This document shows, piece after piece, positions 14,510 to 22,397 of a stretch of 64,000 bases of DNA (position 1 is its first letter; each line of letters starts with the position of its first letter). Location of the stretch: positions 620,001-684,000 of the forward strand of contig NZ_FOZX01000001.1 of NCBI RefSeq assembly GCF_900116135.1. Direction: 5' to 3'. The position numbers and the translations under genes were made by a program. This DNA comes from Saccharopolyspora flava. Lineage in GTDB: Bacteria; Actinomycetota; Actinomycetes; Mycobacteriales; Pseudonocardiaceae. The notes beneath the pieces are model-generated. The model ran no database searches, had not been told where the DNA came from, and worked only from the letters and a program-made list of their open reading frames with translations.

Positions 14510-14871
14510 GCCGAGCAGGTTAGCGATCGACTCCGAAGCGCTCGCGCACAGCCCCACGACCAACCAGAAGTGTCACACGTCACATACCGATGACGTAACG
14601 ATGATCGCGAGTTCGCTCACATGCGTAATCGCGAACTACTCCGAAAGCGCCATTTCCGCCCGTCATCGCGGAAATTCGCCTGTCAAATCAGTGACGCTGC
14701 GACAGGACGATTCCGGCGCCCGGCGCCCGTCGTTCCGCAGAAAGGAAATAACGGGGCAATGCTCGATCCAGCAGTTTTGGTGGCCTAGCCCAGGCCGCTC
14801 GGCTAGGTTCTGGCGAAGTTCCAAATCGACCACGGCCGTGGAGACAACACCCGGAGGTGGGCCGCACAATC
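14510..14871 (+). promoter_or_regulatory. Divergent ung/MFS intergenic region with two inverted repeats
   Basis: 362 nt with no gene. ACGTCA-N8-TGACGT (14577-14596) and AGTTCGC-N14-GCGAACT (14610-14637) are exact inverted repeats that could bind regulators of the downstream transporter. The transporter ATG has GGAGGTG only 12-13 nt upstream, which is longer than usual. Confidence 0.4.
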
Positions 14872-16203
14872 ATGACTTCTCAGCAACCAGCCGAAACAGA
14901 GGCCGAGCAGAAGTCGTTGCTGCGCCGCGCGGTCGGCGCAGCGGCAATCGGTAACTGCACGGAGTGGTACGACTTCGGCGTCTACGCCTACGTGGCCGCT
15001 TACGTCGGTCACCAGTTCTTCCCCGGCCCTTGGGAGACCGTCTCCGCCTTCGGCGTCTTCGCCATCTCCTTCCTGTTCCGCCCGCTGGGCAGCCTGTTCT
15101 TCGGGCCGCTCGGCGACCGGATCGGCAGGCAGAAGGTGCTCGCCGTGACGATTCTGCTGATGTCGGGATCGACGTTCGTCATCGGTCTGCTGCCGACCTA
15201 CGGCGCGATCGGCATCGTGGCACCGATGCTGCTGCTGTTGTGCCGCTTGGTGCAGGGCTTCTCCACCGGTGGTGAATACGGCGGTGCCGCGACCTACATC
15301 GCCGAGTACGCGCCCGATCGCAAACGCGGTTTCTGGGGCAGCTGGCTGGAATTCGGCACCCTGGTCGGATTCGGGCTGGGCGCGCTGGTGCCCACGATCC
15401 TGATCTTGACGCTGGACAGCACCTCGATGGAGACCTGGGGCTGGCGCATCCCGTTCCTCATCGCCGGTCCGCTCGGCGGCGTCGGTCTGTACCTGCGGTC
15501 CAAGCTGGAGGACACCCCGGCGTTCAAGCAGCTGGAGAACACCCACCAGGTGGCCAAGTCGCCGCTGAAGGACCTGATCCGCGACTGGTGGCGGCAGCTG
15601 CTGATCCTGATGGGCATCGTGGTGCTCATCAACGTCGCCAACTACACGATCCTCACCTACATGGAGACCTACCTGTCGGACACGCTCGACGTGCCGGACG
15701 GGCAGGAGCACCAGGTGCTGATCCCGCTGCTGCTGACGGTCGTGTTCATGCTGATCATCATCACGCCGATCGGCGCGCTGTCGGACCGCATCGGCCGCAA
15801 GCCGCTGTTCCTGTCCGCTGCCATCTGCTTCCTGATCCTGCCGGTGCCCGCGTTCTGGCTCATCGGCCAGGGGACGGTGCTGACCACGATCCTGGGTCTG
15901 GCGCTGCTGGCGATCGGGCACGTGCAGCTGATCGGGCCGCTGGCCTCGACGCTGCCGGCGATGTTCCCGACCAAGGTCCGCTACGCGGCGTTCTCGGTCG
16001 GCTATAACATCTCCACGGCCGCCTTCGGTGGTACTGCGCCGCTGATCAACGACTCGGTCGTGAGCAGCACCGGCAACAGCTACTTCCCCGCCTTCTACCT
16101 GATGGGCGCGGCACTGGTCGCACTGGTGCCGATCCTGCTCATGAAGGAGACCGCGAAGAAGCCGCTCATGCAGGACGCCCCCGCGGCGGCGACGGCGAAC
16201 TGA
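14872..16203 (+). CDS. MFS transporter, metabolite:H+ symporter (MHS, ProP-like) family
   Basis: 443-aa inner-membrane symporter with 12 predicted helices. MHS family signs: the N-terminal GAAAIGNCTEWYDFGVYAY segment, the loop 2-3 motif GPLGDRIGRQKVLAVTI, RLVQGFSTGGEYGGAATYIAEYAP in helix 4/5, and the second-half loop GALSDRIGRKPLF. Homologues carry proline/glycine betaine, citrate, 2-oxoglutarate or shikimate, so the substrate is open. It begins MTSQQPAETEAEQKSLLRRA. Transcribed alone, ending at a bidirectional hairpin shared with convergent thiL. Confidence 0.9.
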   Translation: MTSQQPAETEAEQKSLLRRAVGAAAIGNCTEWYDFGVYAYVAAYVGHQFFPGPWETVSAFGVFAISFLFRPLGSLFFGPLGDRIGRQKVLAVTILLMSGSTFVIGLLPTYGAIGIVAPMLLLLCRLVQGFSTGGEYGGAATYIAEYAPDRKRGFWGSWLEFGTLVGFGLGALVPTILILTLDSTSMETWGWRIPFLIAGPLGGVGLYLRSKLEDTPAFKQLENTHQVAKSPLKDLIRDWWRQLLILMGIVVLINVANYTILTYMETYLSDTLDVPDGQEHQVLIPLLLTVVFMLIIITPIGALSDRIGRKPLFLSAAICFLILPVPAFWLIGQGTVLTTILGLALLAIGHVQLIGPLASTLPAMFPTKVRYAAFSVGYNISTAAFGGTAPLINDSVVSSTGNSYFPAFYLMGAALVALVPILLMKETAKKPLMQDAPAAATAN

Positions 16204-16223
16204 CGCCGAACCCACCACAGTCG

Positions 16224-16258
16224 AGAACGCCCCCTGGAACCCTTCCAGGGGGCGTTCT
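16224..16258. terminator. Bidirectional terminator between MFS gene and thiL
   Basis: 16-bp perfect stem AGAACGCCCCCTGGAA with CCC loop, 21 nt past the MFS stop and 7 nt past the thiL stop on the other strand. No T run. Confidence 0.8.
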
Positions 16259-16264
16259 CCGTCG

Positions 16265-17254
16265 TCAGCGCCAGTGCTCCCAGCCGGTGGGGCCGACGTA
16301 GGGGTTGCCGTCGATGGTCACGCCCGATCCCTCGGTGACCACGCCGATCTCGCGGAAGTCGGGCGGCAGCGGCCGGGACGCGGGGAAGGTGGCGATCAGG
16401 GCCTGGTCCTCGCCACCGGTGAGGACCCAGTGGCGGGCGTCGGCGCCGAGCGCGGAGGCGACCTCGGTGAGCCGCTGCGGCACCTCGACCTGCTCCATGC
16501 GCAGGTCGACGGCCACGCCGGAGGCGGTGGCGATGTGGCCGAGGTCGGCCAGCAGCCCGTCGGAGGTGTCCACCATGGAGGTGGCGCCCGCGACGGCGGC
16601 CTGCGGGCCGGCGCCGTAGGGCGGTTCGGGCACGCGGTGCGCGCCGACGACGGCGACCGGGGAGCGGAAACCGCGCCCCAGCACGGCTAAGCCGGCCGCC
16701 GACCACCCGAGCCTGCCGGCGACCGCGACGACGTCGCCCGGCCGGGCTCCGGAACGGGTGACGGGGTCGCGGCCCTGCAGGTCGCCGAGGGCTGTGATCG
16801 AGATCGTCAGTGACGACGACGACACCATGTCGCCGCCGATGATCCCGATCCCGGCCTGCTGTGCCTCTTCCCACAGGCCGTCGGCGAGCTCGTCGACGAC
16901 CGCCGTCGGGGTCTCCGGCGGGCATCCGAGCCCCACCAGCACCCCGGTGGGCACCGCGCCCATCGCGTTGATGTCGGAGAGGTTCACCGCGACCGCCTTG
17001 CGGCCCACCTGGTGCGGCGTCGACCAGTCGAAACGGAAGTGGACCTGTTCCACCAGCACGTCGGTGGTGGCCACCACGCGACCGTCGGGAGCGGCCAGCA
17101 CCGCGGCGTCGTCGCCGGGGCCGAGCTGCGTGCCCGGCGACTGCTGACGGCCCGCCGTCACTCGTTCGATGAGATCGAACTCACCCACCTGGGAAATGGT
17201 CTGTGGTTCCTGGGACGAGTCAGGACCCAACTGGGACCTTCCTTCCTTGAGCAT
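16265..17254 (-). CDS. thiL: Thiamine-monophosphate kinase
   Basis: Phosphorylates thiamine monophosphate to thiamine diphosphate with ATP, the last step of cofactor synthesis, which feeds ThDP enzymes such as IlvB in this window. 329 aa, PurM/AIR-synthase fold. Metal- and ATP-binding motifs: GPGDDAAVL (residues 46-54), TTDVLVEQVHF, VNLSDINAMGA, IGIIGGDMVSS, SMVDTSDGLLADLGHIA and TGGEDQALIATF. The ATG at 17254 follows a weak GAGCTG; the first about 20 residues are poorly conserved, so a slightly later start is possible. Divergent from the RAM-domain gene (73 nt apart). Confidence 0.95.
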   Translation of the reverse strand: MLKEGRSQLGPDSSQEPQTISQVGEFDLIERVTAGRQQSPGTQLGPGDDAAVLAAPDGRVVATTDVLVEQVHFRFDWSTPHQVGRKAVAVNLSDINAMGAVPTGVLVGLGCPPETPTAVVDELADGLWEEAQQAGIGIIGGDMVSSSSLTISITALGDLQGRDPVTRSGARPGDVVAVAGRLGWSAAGLAVLGRGFRSPVAVVGAHRVPEPPYGAGPQAAVAGATSMVDTSDGLLADLGHIATASGVAVDLRMEQVEVPQRLTEVASALGADARHWVLTGGEDQALIATFPASRPLPPDFREIGVVTEGSGVTIDGNPYVGPTGWEHWR

Positions 17255-17327
17255 CAGCTCGGTCAGATGGGGTAGCTTTCTGCCAGTTTCCTACCCCGAG
17301 CACATGGGCTAGACGAAGGGGCACGCC

Positions 17328-17561
17328 GTGGTTCAGGCATACATCCTCATCCAGACCGAGGTCGGCAAGGCGGCCGCCGTCGCAGGCGAGATCTCCGGGT
17401 CCACCGGCGTCATCAGCGCCGAGGACGTGACCGGTCCCTACGACGTCATCGTGCGCGCCGAGGCCGAGAACGTCGACCTCCTCGGCAAGATGGTCGTCGC
17501 CAAGATCCAGAACGTCGAGGGCATCACGCGGACGCTGACCTGTCCCGTGGTTCACCTCTGA
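17328..17561 (+). CDS. Stand-alone RAM (Lrp/AsnC effector-binding) domain protein
   Basis: 77 aa that form only the alpha-beta ligand-binding half of Lrp/AsnC regulators (VQAYILIQTEVGKAAAVAGEI, then VTGPYDVIVRAEAENVDLLGKMVVAKIQNVEGITRTLTC). There is no DNA-binding domain. Such demi-Lrp proteins form decamers or dodecamers and can bind amino acids; they may modulate full-length Lrp proteins. GTG at 17328 with AAGGGG about 9 nt upstream. Found at the same place, beside thiL and DUF3515, in other actinobacteria. Confidence 0.9.
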   Translation: MVQAYILIQTEVGKAAAVAGEISGSTGVISAEDVTGPYDVIVRAEAENVDLLGKMVVAKIQNVEGITRTLTCPVVHL

Positions 17562-17608
17562 GCTGACCCCGTCGCGGCCGGTGCGCGGCGTGGTGCTGTA
17601 GTGGGAAC

Positions 17609-18187
17609 GTGGTTGAGCACGAGGGTTCCGGCGTCCCCAAGCCGGTCTTGATCATCGCGATCGCGCTCGGCGTGCTGCTGGCCGTCGGCGTGGCCGGTGT
17701 CGGCGTCTACGGCTGGTACGGCGAGCACCGGGCGCGGGAGGAGGCCGAGGCCGCGCAGGCCGCCCGCCGCACCGGCCCGCTGGCGGCCCCGCCGATCCCG
17801 GCGCCCGAGGCCGAGTCGCCGGAGTGCGCCGCCGTGATGTCGGCGCTGCCCGCGGACCTCGTGGTCGGCGGTGCGCCGGTGCCGCGCAGGCCGATCGCCC
17901 AGCCCGCACCGGCCGCGACCGTCGCGTGGGGCGACGCCGAGCACGACCCGATCACCGTGCGCTGCGGCATCGACGCCCCCGCCGAGCTCACCCCGACGTC
18001 GCAGCTGATGGACGTCTCGGGGGTCAGCTGGCTGGAGATCAACCAGGGCGGCGACTCCTCCTGGCTCGCCGTGGACCGCCCGGTCTACGTGGCGCTGAGC
18101 GCCCCCGCCGACACCGGCACCGGTCCGCTCCAGGACCTCTCCGCCCTCATCAAGACCAAGCTCCCGAAGCAACCCGTCTTCCCCTGA
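17609..18187 (+). CDS. DUF3515 family membrane-anchored protein
   Basis: 192 aa. One N-terminal transmembrane helix (PKPVLIIAIALGVLLAVGVAG), an Ala/Glu-rich then Pro-rich linker, and an extracytoplasmic domain with two cysteines (SPECAAVMSALP and ITVRCGID) that probably pair. DUF3515 proteins are of unknown function and usually lie between thiL and ddl, as here. GTG start at 17609; no strong ribosome site. Ends at the family C hairpin, convergent with ddl. Confidence 0.85.
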   Translation: MVEHEGSGVPKPVLIIAIALGVLLAVGVAGVGVYGWYGEHRAREEAEAAQAARRTGPLAAPPIPAPEAESPECAAVMSALPADLVVGGAPVPRRPIAQPAPAATVAWGDAEHDPITVRCGIDAPAELTPTSQLMDVSGVSWLEINQGGDSSWLAVDRPVYVALSAPADTGTGPLQDLSALIKTKLPKQPVFP

Positions 18188-18204
18188 TCGACCGTCCCCC
18201 GGTC

Positions 18205-18267
18205 GAAAACCCCGGTTTTCGTCGCGTCAAAAACCCCGGTTTTCGCGCGACGAAAACCGGGGTTTTC
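18205..18267. terminator. Family C bidirectional hairpin between DUF3515 gene and ddl
   Basis: Exact 22-bp inverted repeat (18205-18226 with 18246-18267) built from AAAACCCCGGTTTT cores; the 19-nt loop holds a third copy of the core. Ends 11 nt before the ddl stop on the other strand. A likely two-way terminator, related to the set at 22283-22369. Confidence 0.75.
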
Positions 18268-18278
18268 ACACGGGTGAA

Positions 18279-19370
18279 TCAGCGGAGGCCGGTGCCTCGG
18301 GCTTGGGCCGTGTCGATGAGGGTGGTCAGCAGCGTCGGGTAGTCGATGCCGCTGTGCGCCCACATGCGCGGGTAGAGCGAGATCGGCGTGAAGCCCGGCA
18401 TCGTGTTGACCTCGTTGATGATCAGCGTGCCCTCGTCGGAGAGGAAGAAGTCCACGCGCGCCAGCCCCTGGCACTCCAGGGCGGCGAAGGCGCGGACGGC
18501 CATGTCGCGCAGCTGCGCGGTGTGCTCGTCGCTGATCTTGGCGGGCAGGTCGAACTCGGTGACGTCGTCGAGGTACTTCGACTCGTAGTCGTACCAGTCG
18601 CTCTCACCGGTGACGCGCAGCTCGGCGGGCTGCGAGGCCTCCACCCGGCCGTCGGGGAACTCCAGGACGCCGCACTCGATCTCGCGGCCGCTCACCCCGG
18701 TCTCGACGATGACCTTCGGGTCGGTCTTGCGGGCCTCGGCGATCGCGGCGTCCAGCTCGGACCAGTCGGCGACCTTGGTGATGCCCAGCGACGAACCGGC
18801 GCGGGCGGGCTTGACGAACACCGGCAGGGTCAGCCGCTCGCGCTGCGCGTCGGTCAGCGTCGCCTGACCGCGCCGCAGCACCTCGTAGGTGCCGACCTCG
18901 ATGCCCTCGGCCGCCAGCAGCTTCTTGGTGTACTCCTTGTCCATCGACACCGCGCTGGAGAGCACACCGGGCCCCACGTAGGGCACGTCGGCCATCTCCA
19001 GCAGGCCCTGGATGGTGCCGTCCTCGCCGAAAGCGCCGTGCAGCACCGGGAAGACGACGTCGACGCCGGAGAGCACCTCGCCGCCCTTCTCGGGCTCGAG
19101 CAGGACCAGCTCCTGACGCGTCGGGTCGCCCGGCAGGGCCAGCGCGGTGCCGGAGACGACCTCGGGTTCCTTGCGGTCGCGGATCTCCAGCTGCTTCGGG
19201 TCGTCGGTGCCGAGCACCCAGGCGCCTTCCTGGGTGATGCCCACCGGCACGATCTCGAAACGGTCCTGGTCCAGGTGGGCGAGAACGCTGCCGCCGGAGA
19301 CGCAGGAGATGCCGTGCTCGGTGCTGCGCCCGCCGAAAACGACGGCCACCCGGGTCTTGCGCGAAGTCAT
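18279..19370 (-). CDS. ddl: D-alanine--D-alanine ligase
   Basis: Joins two D-Ala molecules with ATP for peptidoglycan precursor synthesis. 363 aa, ATP-grasp fold. [19 protein letters not shown] near the N-terminus carries the substrate-binding Glu; [19 protein letters not shown] is the ATP-binding segment; [34 protein letters not shown] holds the metal ligands and C-terminal signature. The ATG at 19370 gives the family start [13 protein letters not shown]; further upstream in-frame residues are not conserved. The ribosome site is weak. Confidence 0.96.
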   Translation of the reverse strand: MTSRKTRVAVVFGGRSTEHGISCVSGGSVLAHLDQDRFEIVPVGITQEGAWVLGTDDPKQLEIRDRKEPEVVSGTALALPGDPTRQELVLLEPEKGGEVLSGVDVVFPVLHGAFGEDGTIQGLLEMADVPYVGPGVLSSAVSMDKEYTKKLLAAEGIEVGTYEVLRRGQATLTDAQRERLTLPVFVKPARAGSSLGITKVADWSELDAAIAEARKTDPKVIVETGVSGREIECGVLEFPDGRVEASQPAELRVTGESDWYDYESKYLDDVTEFDLPAKISDEHTAQLRDMAVRAFAALECQGLARVDFFLSDEGTLIINEVNTMPGFTPISLYPRMWAHSGIDYPTLLTTLIDTAQARGTGLR

Positions 19371-19440
19371 GCGCCGGACCATACCCCGCGTGCGCTCAGG
19401 TCGTTTTACGAAGCCCTCCCGCTGACGACACGATGCGGTA

Positions 19441-20856
19441 TCAGGGCGTTCCCCGGCACAACCGGGCCACCATCGGCAGGGCCGATCGGAGCTCATCGCG
19501 ACTGCAGGCGGCGTAGCCGAGGACCAGTCCGCACCAGCGCTGCGGTCCGTCGTGGTGCCGTCGCAGCCCGTCGAGGACCAGCCCCTCCTCCGCGCCGTCG
19601 TCGAGGACGCGCCGCTCGGCGTCGGCGTCGGGCAGCGGCAGCACGACGTGCGCGCCCGCGCGGTCGCCGAACACCTCGACGCCCTCGGCCGCGAGGGTCT
19701 CCACGACCAGCGCCCGGCGCTGCGACAGCTCGCGGCGCAACCGCCTCAGGTGCCGGCCGAGGTCGCCGTGGCGGGCGAACTCGACCAGCACGCGCTGGCC
19801 CGCCAGCGCCGGGCCCTGGCCGATGCGCTCGCGGTGCCGCTGCACGGCGGTGGTGATCCGCTCGGCGGCCAGCATCCAGCCGACGCCGAGCGTGGGAGTG
19901 AGGATCTTGCTGGTCGTGCCCAGGTGCACCACGACGTCGGGGGCCATCGACGCCAGCACCGGCAGCGGGGCGACGTCGTAGCGCAGCTCGCCGTCGTAGT
20001 CGTCCTCGACGATCAGCCACCCCTCGTCGCGGGCGCGCTCGATGAGCGCGATGCGGCGCTCGGCGGGCAGCCTGCCGCCGATCGGGAACTGGTGCGCCGG
20101 TGAGCAGTAGACGGCCGCGATCCCGCCGGGGATGTCGTCGACGACGAGTCCGGAGTGGTCGACGGGCGCGGGCACGACCTCCACTCCCGCGGCCTTGAGG
20201 GCACCGACCGCGCGCTGGTAGCCGGGTTCCTCGACGGCGACCTTCGCGCCGCGCGGCAGCACGGCGGCGGCGAGTTCGCCGAGCGCGGTGCTGGTGCCGC
20301 CGGTGGCCAGCACGTTCTCGGCGGTCCAGCCGCCGACGACCAGACCCCGGTGCCGCAGCAGGTGTTCCACGACGGCCTCGCGGTAGCTGAGCAGTCCCGC
20401 CCGCTGCGGTCGCAGGTCGGGGGCGGTGTCGGCGGCTGCCCGCCACGCCCGGCGCCACGCGGCGCGGTCGATCCCGTCCGCCCACGGGACCCCGGCGAAC
20501 AGCTGCACCATCGGGCGTTCGGCGTGCTTGCGCTCCAGCACCGGCGGCGCGACGGCGTCGCTGCGGGCACCGGGCGGGCTCGTGGTGACGAAGGTGCCCG
20601 ATCCGCGCCGCCCGACGATCCAGCCCTCGGCGTGCAGCTGCTCGTAGGCGGCGGCGGTGACGGTGCGGCTCACCGCCAGGTGCCGGGCCAGGGCGCGCGT
20701 GGACGGCAGCCGGTCGCCGCCGCGCAGCTGGCCGATCGTGGCCGCGTGCCGCAGGGCGTCGGCGAGCTGGACCGCGAGCGGCAGATCACCGTCCCGGTGC
20801 AGGTCGATGGCCAGCTCCAGCAGCGGGGAGCTCGCCGCGGGCACGTCATGTGGCAT
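19441..20856 (-). CDS. MocR/PdxR-type GntR regulator with aminotransferase domain
   Basis: 471 aa. GntR winged helix (residues about 15-85, [26 protein letters not shown]) fused to a fold-type I PLP aminotransferase-like domain. The PLP lysine lies in [16 protein letters not shown], and [12 protein letters not shown] carries the ring-binding Asp. MocR proteins sense PLP or amino-acid-derived ligands and often control a divergent gene; here that is a PNPOx-like flavoprotein 61 nt away, as with PdxR. ATG at 20856 gives [10 protein letters not shown]; an in-frame ATG at 20880 is less likely. It could equally control another function. Confidence 0.9.
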   Translation of the reverse strand: MPHDVPAASSPLLELAIDLHRDGDLPLAVQLADALRHAATIGQLRGGDRLPSTRALARHLAVSRTVTAAAYEQLHAEGWIVGRRGSGTFVTTSPPGARSDAVAPPVLERKHAERPMVQLFAGVPWADGIDRAAWRRAWRAAADTAPDLRPQRAGLLSYREAVVEHLLRHRGLVVGGWTAENVLATGGTSTALGELAAAVLPRGAKVAVEEPGYQRAVGALKAAGVEVVPAPVDHSGLVVDDIPGGIAAVYCSPAHQFPIGGRLPAERRIALIERARDEGWLIVEDDYDGELRYDVAPLPVLASMAPDVVVHLGTTSKILTPTLGVGWMLAAERITTAVQRHRERIGQGPALAGQRVLVEFARHGDLGRHLRRLRRELSQRRALVVETLAAEGVEVFGDRAGAHVVLPLPDADAERRVLDDGAEEGLVLDGLRRHHDGPQRWCGLVLGYAACSRDELRSALPMVARLCRGTP

Positions 20857-20916
20857 TCTGGAATTCTCGCAGATTGGCACTTCGATGAGGCCACTTGTCC
20901 GGGTGATGCTGGCGAC
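20857..20916. promoter_or_regulatory. Divergent MocR/PNPOx-like control region
   Basis: Only 60 nt separate the two start codons, so the promoters overlap. A short dyad around GAATTC (20871-20876) lies close to the regulator start. No clear direct repeats of the kind bound by PdxR were found by eye. Confidence 0.4.
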
Positions 20917-21561
20917 GTGACTACGCAGCTCTCACCCACGGAACGCTCCACCGTCCGCCGCGGCGCCCACCGGGCCAGCACCGACCGCGCCGACCTGCAC
21001 GCCACCCTCGACGCCGGGCTGATCTGCCACCTGGCGATGGTCGTCGACGGTTCCCCGCGCGTGCTGCCCACCGGCTACGGGCGCCTCGACGACACCCTCT
21101 ACCTGCACGGATCGAGCGGGGCCCGCAGCCTGCGGGAGGCCGACGAGGTGTGCGCGTCGGTGACCGTCGTGGACGGCGTCGTGTACTCGCGGTCGATGAT
21201 GCACCACTCGATGAACTACCGGTCGGCGGTGATCCACGGCCGCGCCCGGCACGTCACCGACCCCGGCGAGCGGTGGGAGGCGCTGCGGGTGATCACCGAG
21301 CACCTCGCCCCCGGTTCCTGGGACCACGCGCGGCAACCGAACAAGAAGGAGCTCGCCGCCACCGCCGTGATCGCCCTCGACCTCGCCGAGGCCTCGGTGA
21401 AGATCCGCACCGGAGGCCCCGGCGACGACGCCGAGGACATCGAGGCCAACGAGGCGTGGGCCGGAGTCCTGCCGCTGCACCGGACCTGGGGCGACCCGGT
21501 GCCGGCCGCCGACCTCGTCTCGGACCTGCCCGTGCCCGAGCACGTGCTGCGCCGCGGCTGA
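20917..21561 (+). CDS. Pyridoxamine 5'-phosphate oxidase-like flavin-binding protein (NimA-like)
   Basis: 214 aa with the split-barrel FMN-binding fold: HATLDAGLICHLAMVVDGSPRVLPTGYGRLDDTLYLHGSSGARSL is the typical N-terminal strand set, and YSRSMMHHSMNYRSAVIHGRAR continues the barrel. True PdxH motifs (RxxxLKG) are missing, so it is closer to flavin/F420 or haem-type split-barrel oxidoreductases (5-nitroimidazole antibiotic-resistance-like). GTG at 20917. Divergent from a MocR regulator. The stop codon abuts the convergent cysteine dioxygenase stop with no gap. Confidence 0.8.
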   Translation: MTTQLSPTERSTVRRGAHRASTDRADLHATLDAGLICHLAMVVDGSPRVLPTGYGRLDDTLYLHGSSGARSLREADEVCASVTVVDGVVYSRSMMHHSMNYRSAVIHGRARHVTDPGERWEALRVITEHLAPGSWDHARQPNKKELAATAVIALDLAEASVKIRTGGPGDDAEDIEANEAWAGVLPLHRTWGDPVPAADLVSDLPVPEHVLRRG

Positions 21562-21999
21562 TCAGCCCCGGATCGCGCGGTTGGCGCGCTGCGGCCGGTA
21601 GACGTGGATGGTCACCGCCGGATCGACGCCGAGATTGCTGACCTGGTGGGCGTAGTGCGGGCCGAACACCCGCGACTGCCCGGCGCTCAGCGAGTGCAGC
21701 AGCTCGGCGTCACCGGGGCGGGCGACCCGTTCGGTCAGAACCCCTTGCACGACGGTGAAAGCACCGGTGGCGCCGCCGTGATCGTGCAGGTCGGTGCGCT
21801 GGCCGGGCAGCCAGCTCAGCAGCCACGCCTCGTAGGCGTCGGTGCGGGCCAGCAGCCCGGCCCAGCGCTCGTCGGCGTCGTAGCGGAGAAGGTGAGCCCA
21901 GGAGGTGCGGTCGGCGGCGAACTCGCGGGCGATGCGGGCCGGGTGCGCGATGGTCAGGTCGGCAGGAGCGGCCACGGTGTTGGGCGGAACGGCGAACAC
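21562..21999 (-). CDS. Cysteine dioxygenase family cupin
   Basis: 145-aa cupin. LHDHGGATGAFTVVQGVL supplies two iron-binding histidines (HxH) and FGPHYAHQVSNLG the third, matching bacterial type I cysteine dioxygenases, which oxidise cysteine to cysteine sulfinate. The GTG at 21999 has GAAGGA 8-9 nt upstream; more upstream codons belong to the leader. A Cys-rich leader ORF precedes it by 88 nt, supporting a cysteine-linked role. A thiol dioxygenase with another substrate (3-mercaptopropionate) is possible. Confidence 0.85.
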   Translation of the reverse strand: MFAVPPNTVAAPADLTIAHPARIAREFAADRTSWAHLLRYDADERWAGLLARTDAYEAWLLSWLPGQRTDLHDHGGATGAFTVVQGVLTERVARPGDAELLHSLSAGQSRVFGPHYAHQVSNLGVDPAVTIHVYRPQRANRAIRG

Positions 22000-22087
22000 G
22001 GTTGTGGTCCTTCGGAGATCGTGAGCGAACCCCGGGGCGCAGGCGCGCGACGACGCCGCGATCAACCCGGGAACTGGATGAGATCGA

Positions 22088-22174
22088 TCAACACGAAGAA
22101 CACGAACAGAGCGCGCTGGCGACGCGGTGCAGGTCGATGTGACCCCGTCGGCCGGTGATTGCGCGCTTCAACAC
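22088..22174 (-). CDS. Cys-rich leader peptide upstream of cysteine dioxygenase gene
   Basis: 28-codon ORF ending HIDLHRVASALCSCSSC then TGA. The HxDLxRxxxxLC pattern is that of actinobacterial sulfur-metabolism leader peptides, and polycysteine leaders in mycobacteria act as cysteine-responsive attenuators. All three Cys codons are TGT although the genome prefers TGC. The GTG at 22174 sits 7 nt after a -10-like TTGAGT, so it may be translated from a leaderless mRNA; an adjacent TTG (22171) could also start it. Too short for most gene finders. Confidence 0.75.
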   Translation of the reverse strand: MLKRAITGRRGHIDLHRVASALCSCSSC

Positions 22175-22181
22175 GCCCCGC

Positions 22182-22210
22182 ACTCAACCAGTCCCCCACC
22201 CCGCCGTCAA
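22182..22210 (-). promoter_or_regulatory. Candidate leaderless promoter of the Cys leader/CDO operon
   Basis: TTGACG (22205-22210) and TTGAGT (22182-22187) with 17-nt spacing; 7 nt then separate the -10 box from the GTG start of the leader ORF. The -10 lacks the usual A at position 2. Confidence 0.5.
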
Positions 22211-22397
22211 CCAACACCCCACCGCACCCCCACACCCAGCGACCCACTTCACACCCGTTGGGGTGAGGGTGACCCCACCAGCGGTCAAAAACCCCGGTTT
22301 TCGTCGGGTCAAAAACCGCAGGATTCGACCCGACGAAAACTGCGGTATTTGACCGGTCGAATCCTGCGGTATTTGACCTCGGGTGGGGACGGTGGAG
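22211..22397. repeat. Family C interleaved inverted repeats after the cgs-like stop
   Basis: Two exact inverted pairs overlap: TTTTCGTCGGGTC (22298-22310) with 22327-22339, and CCGCAGGATTCGACC (22316-22330) with 22355-22369. Because 22327-22330 belongs to both, the two hairpins exclude each other in part. One AAAACCCCGGTTTT core like that at 18205 is included. The minus-strand gene ends at 22398, so this is its 3' untranslated region. The remaining 22211-22280 is C/A-rich with no gene. Confidence 0.65.

Noticed and set aside
14510-14563. Longer N-terminus for ung (ATG at 14563-type start, MVVGLCAS...)
   Set aside because: The extra 18 residues are not found in the family, and MAARPLHE from 14509 matches the usual start.
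16265-17327. TPP riboswitch near thiL
   Set aside because: The CTGAGA and ACCTGA core elements were not found upstream of thiL.
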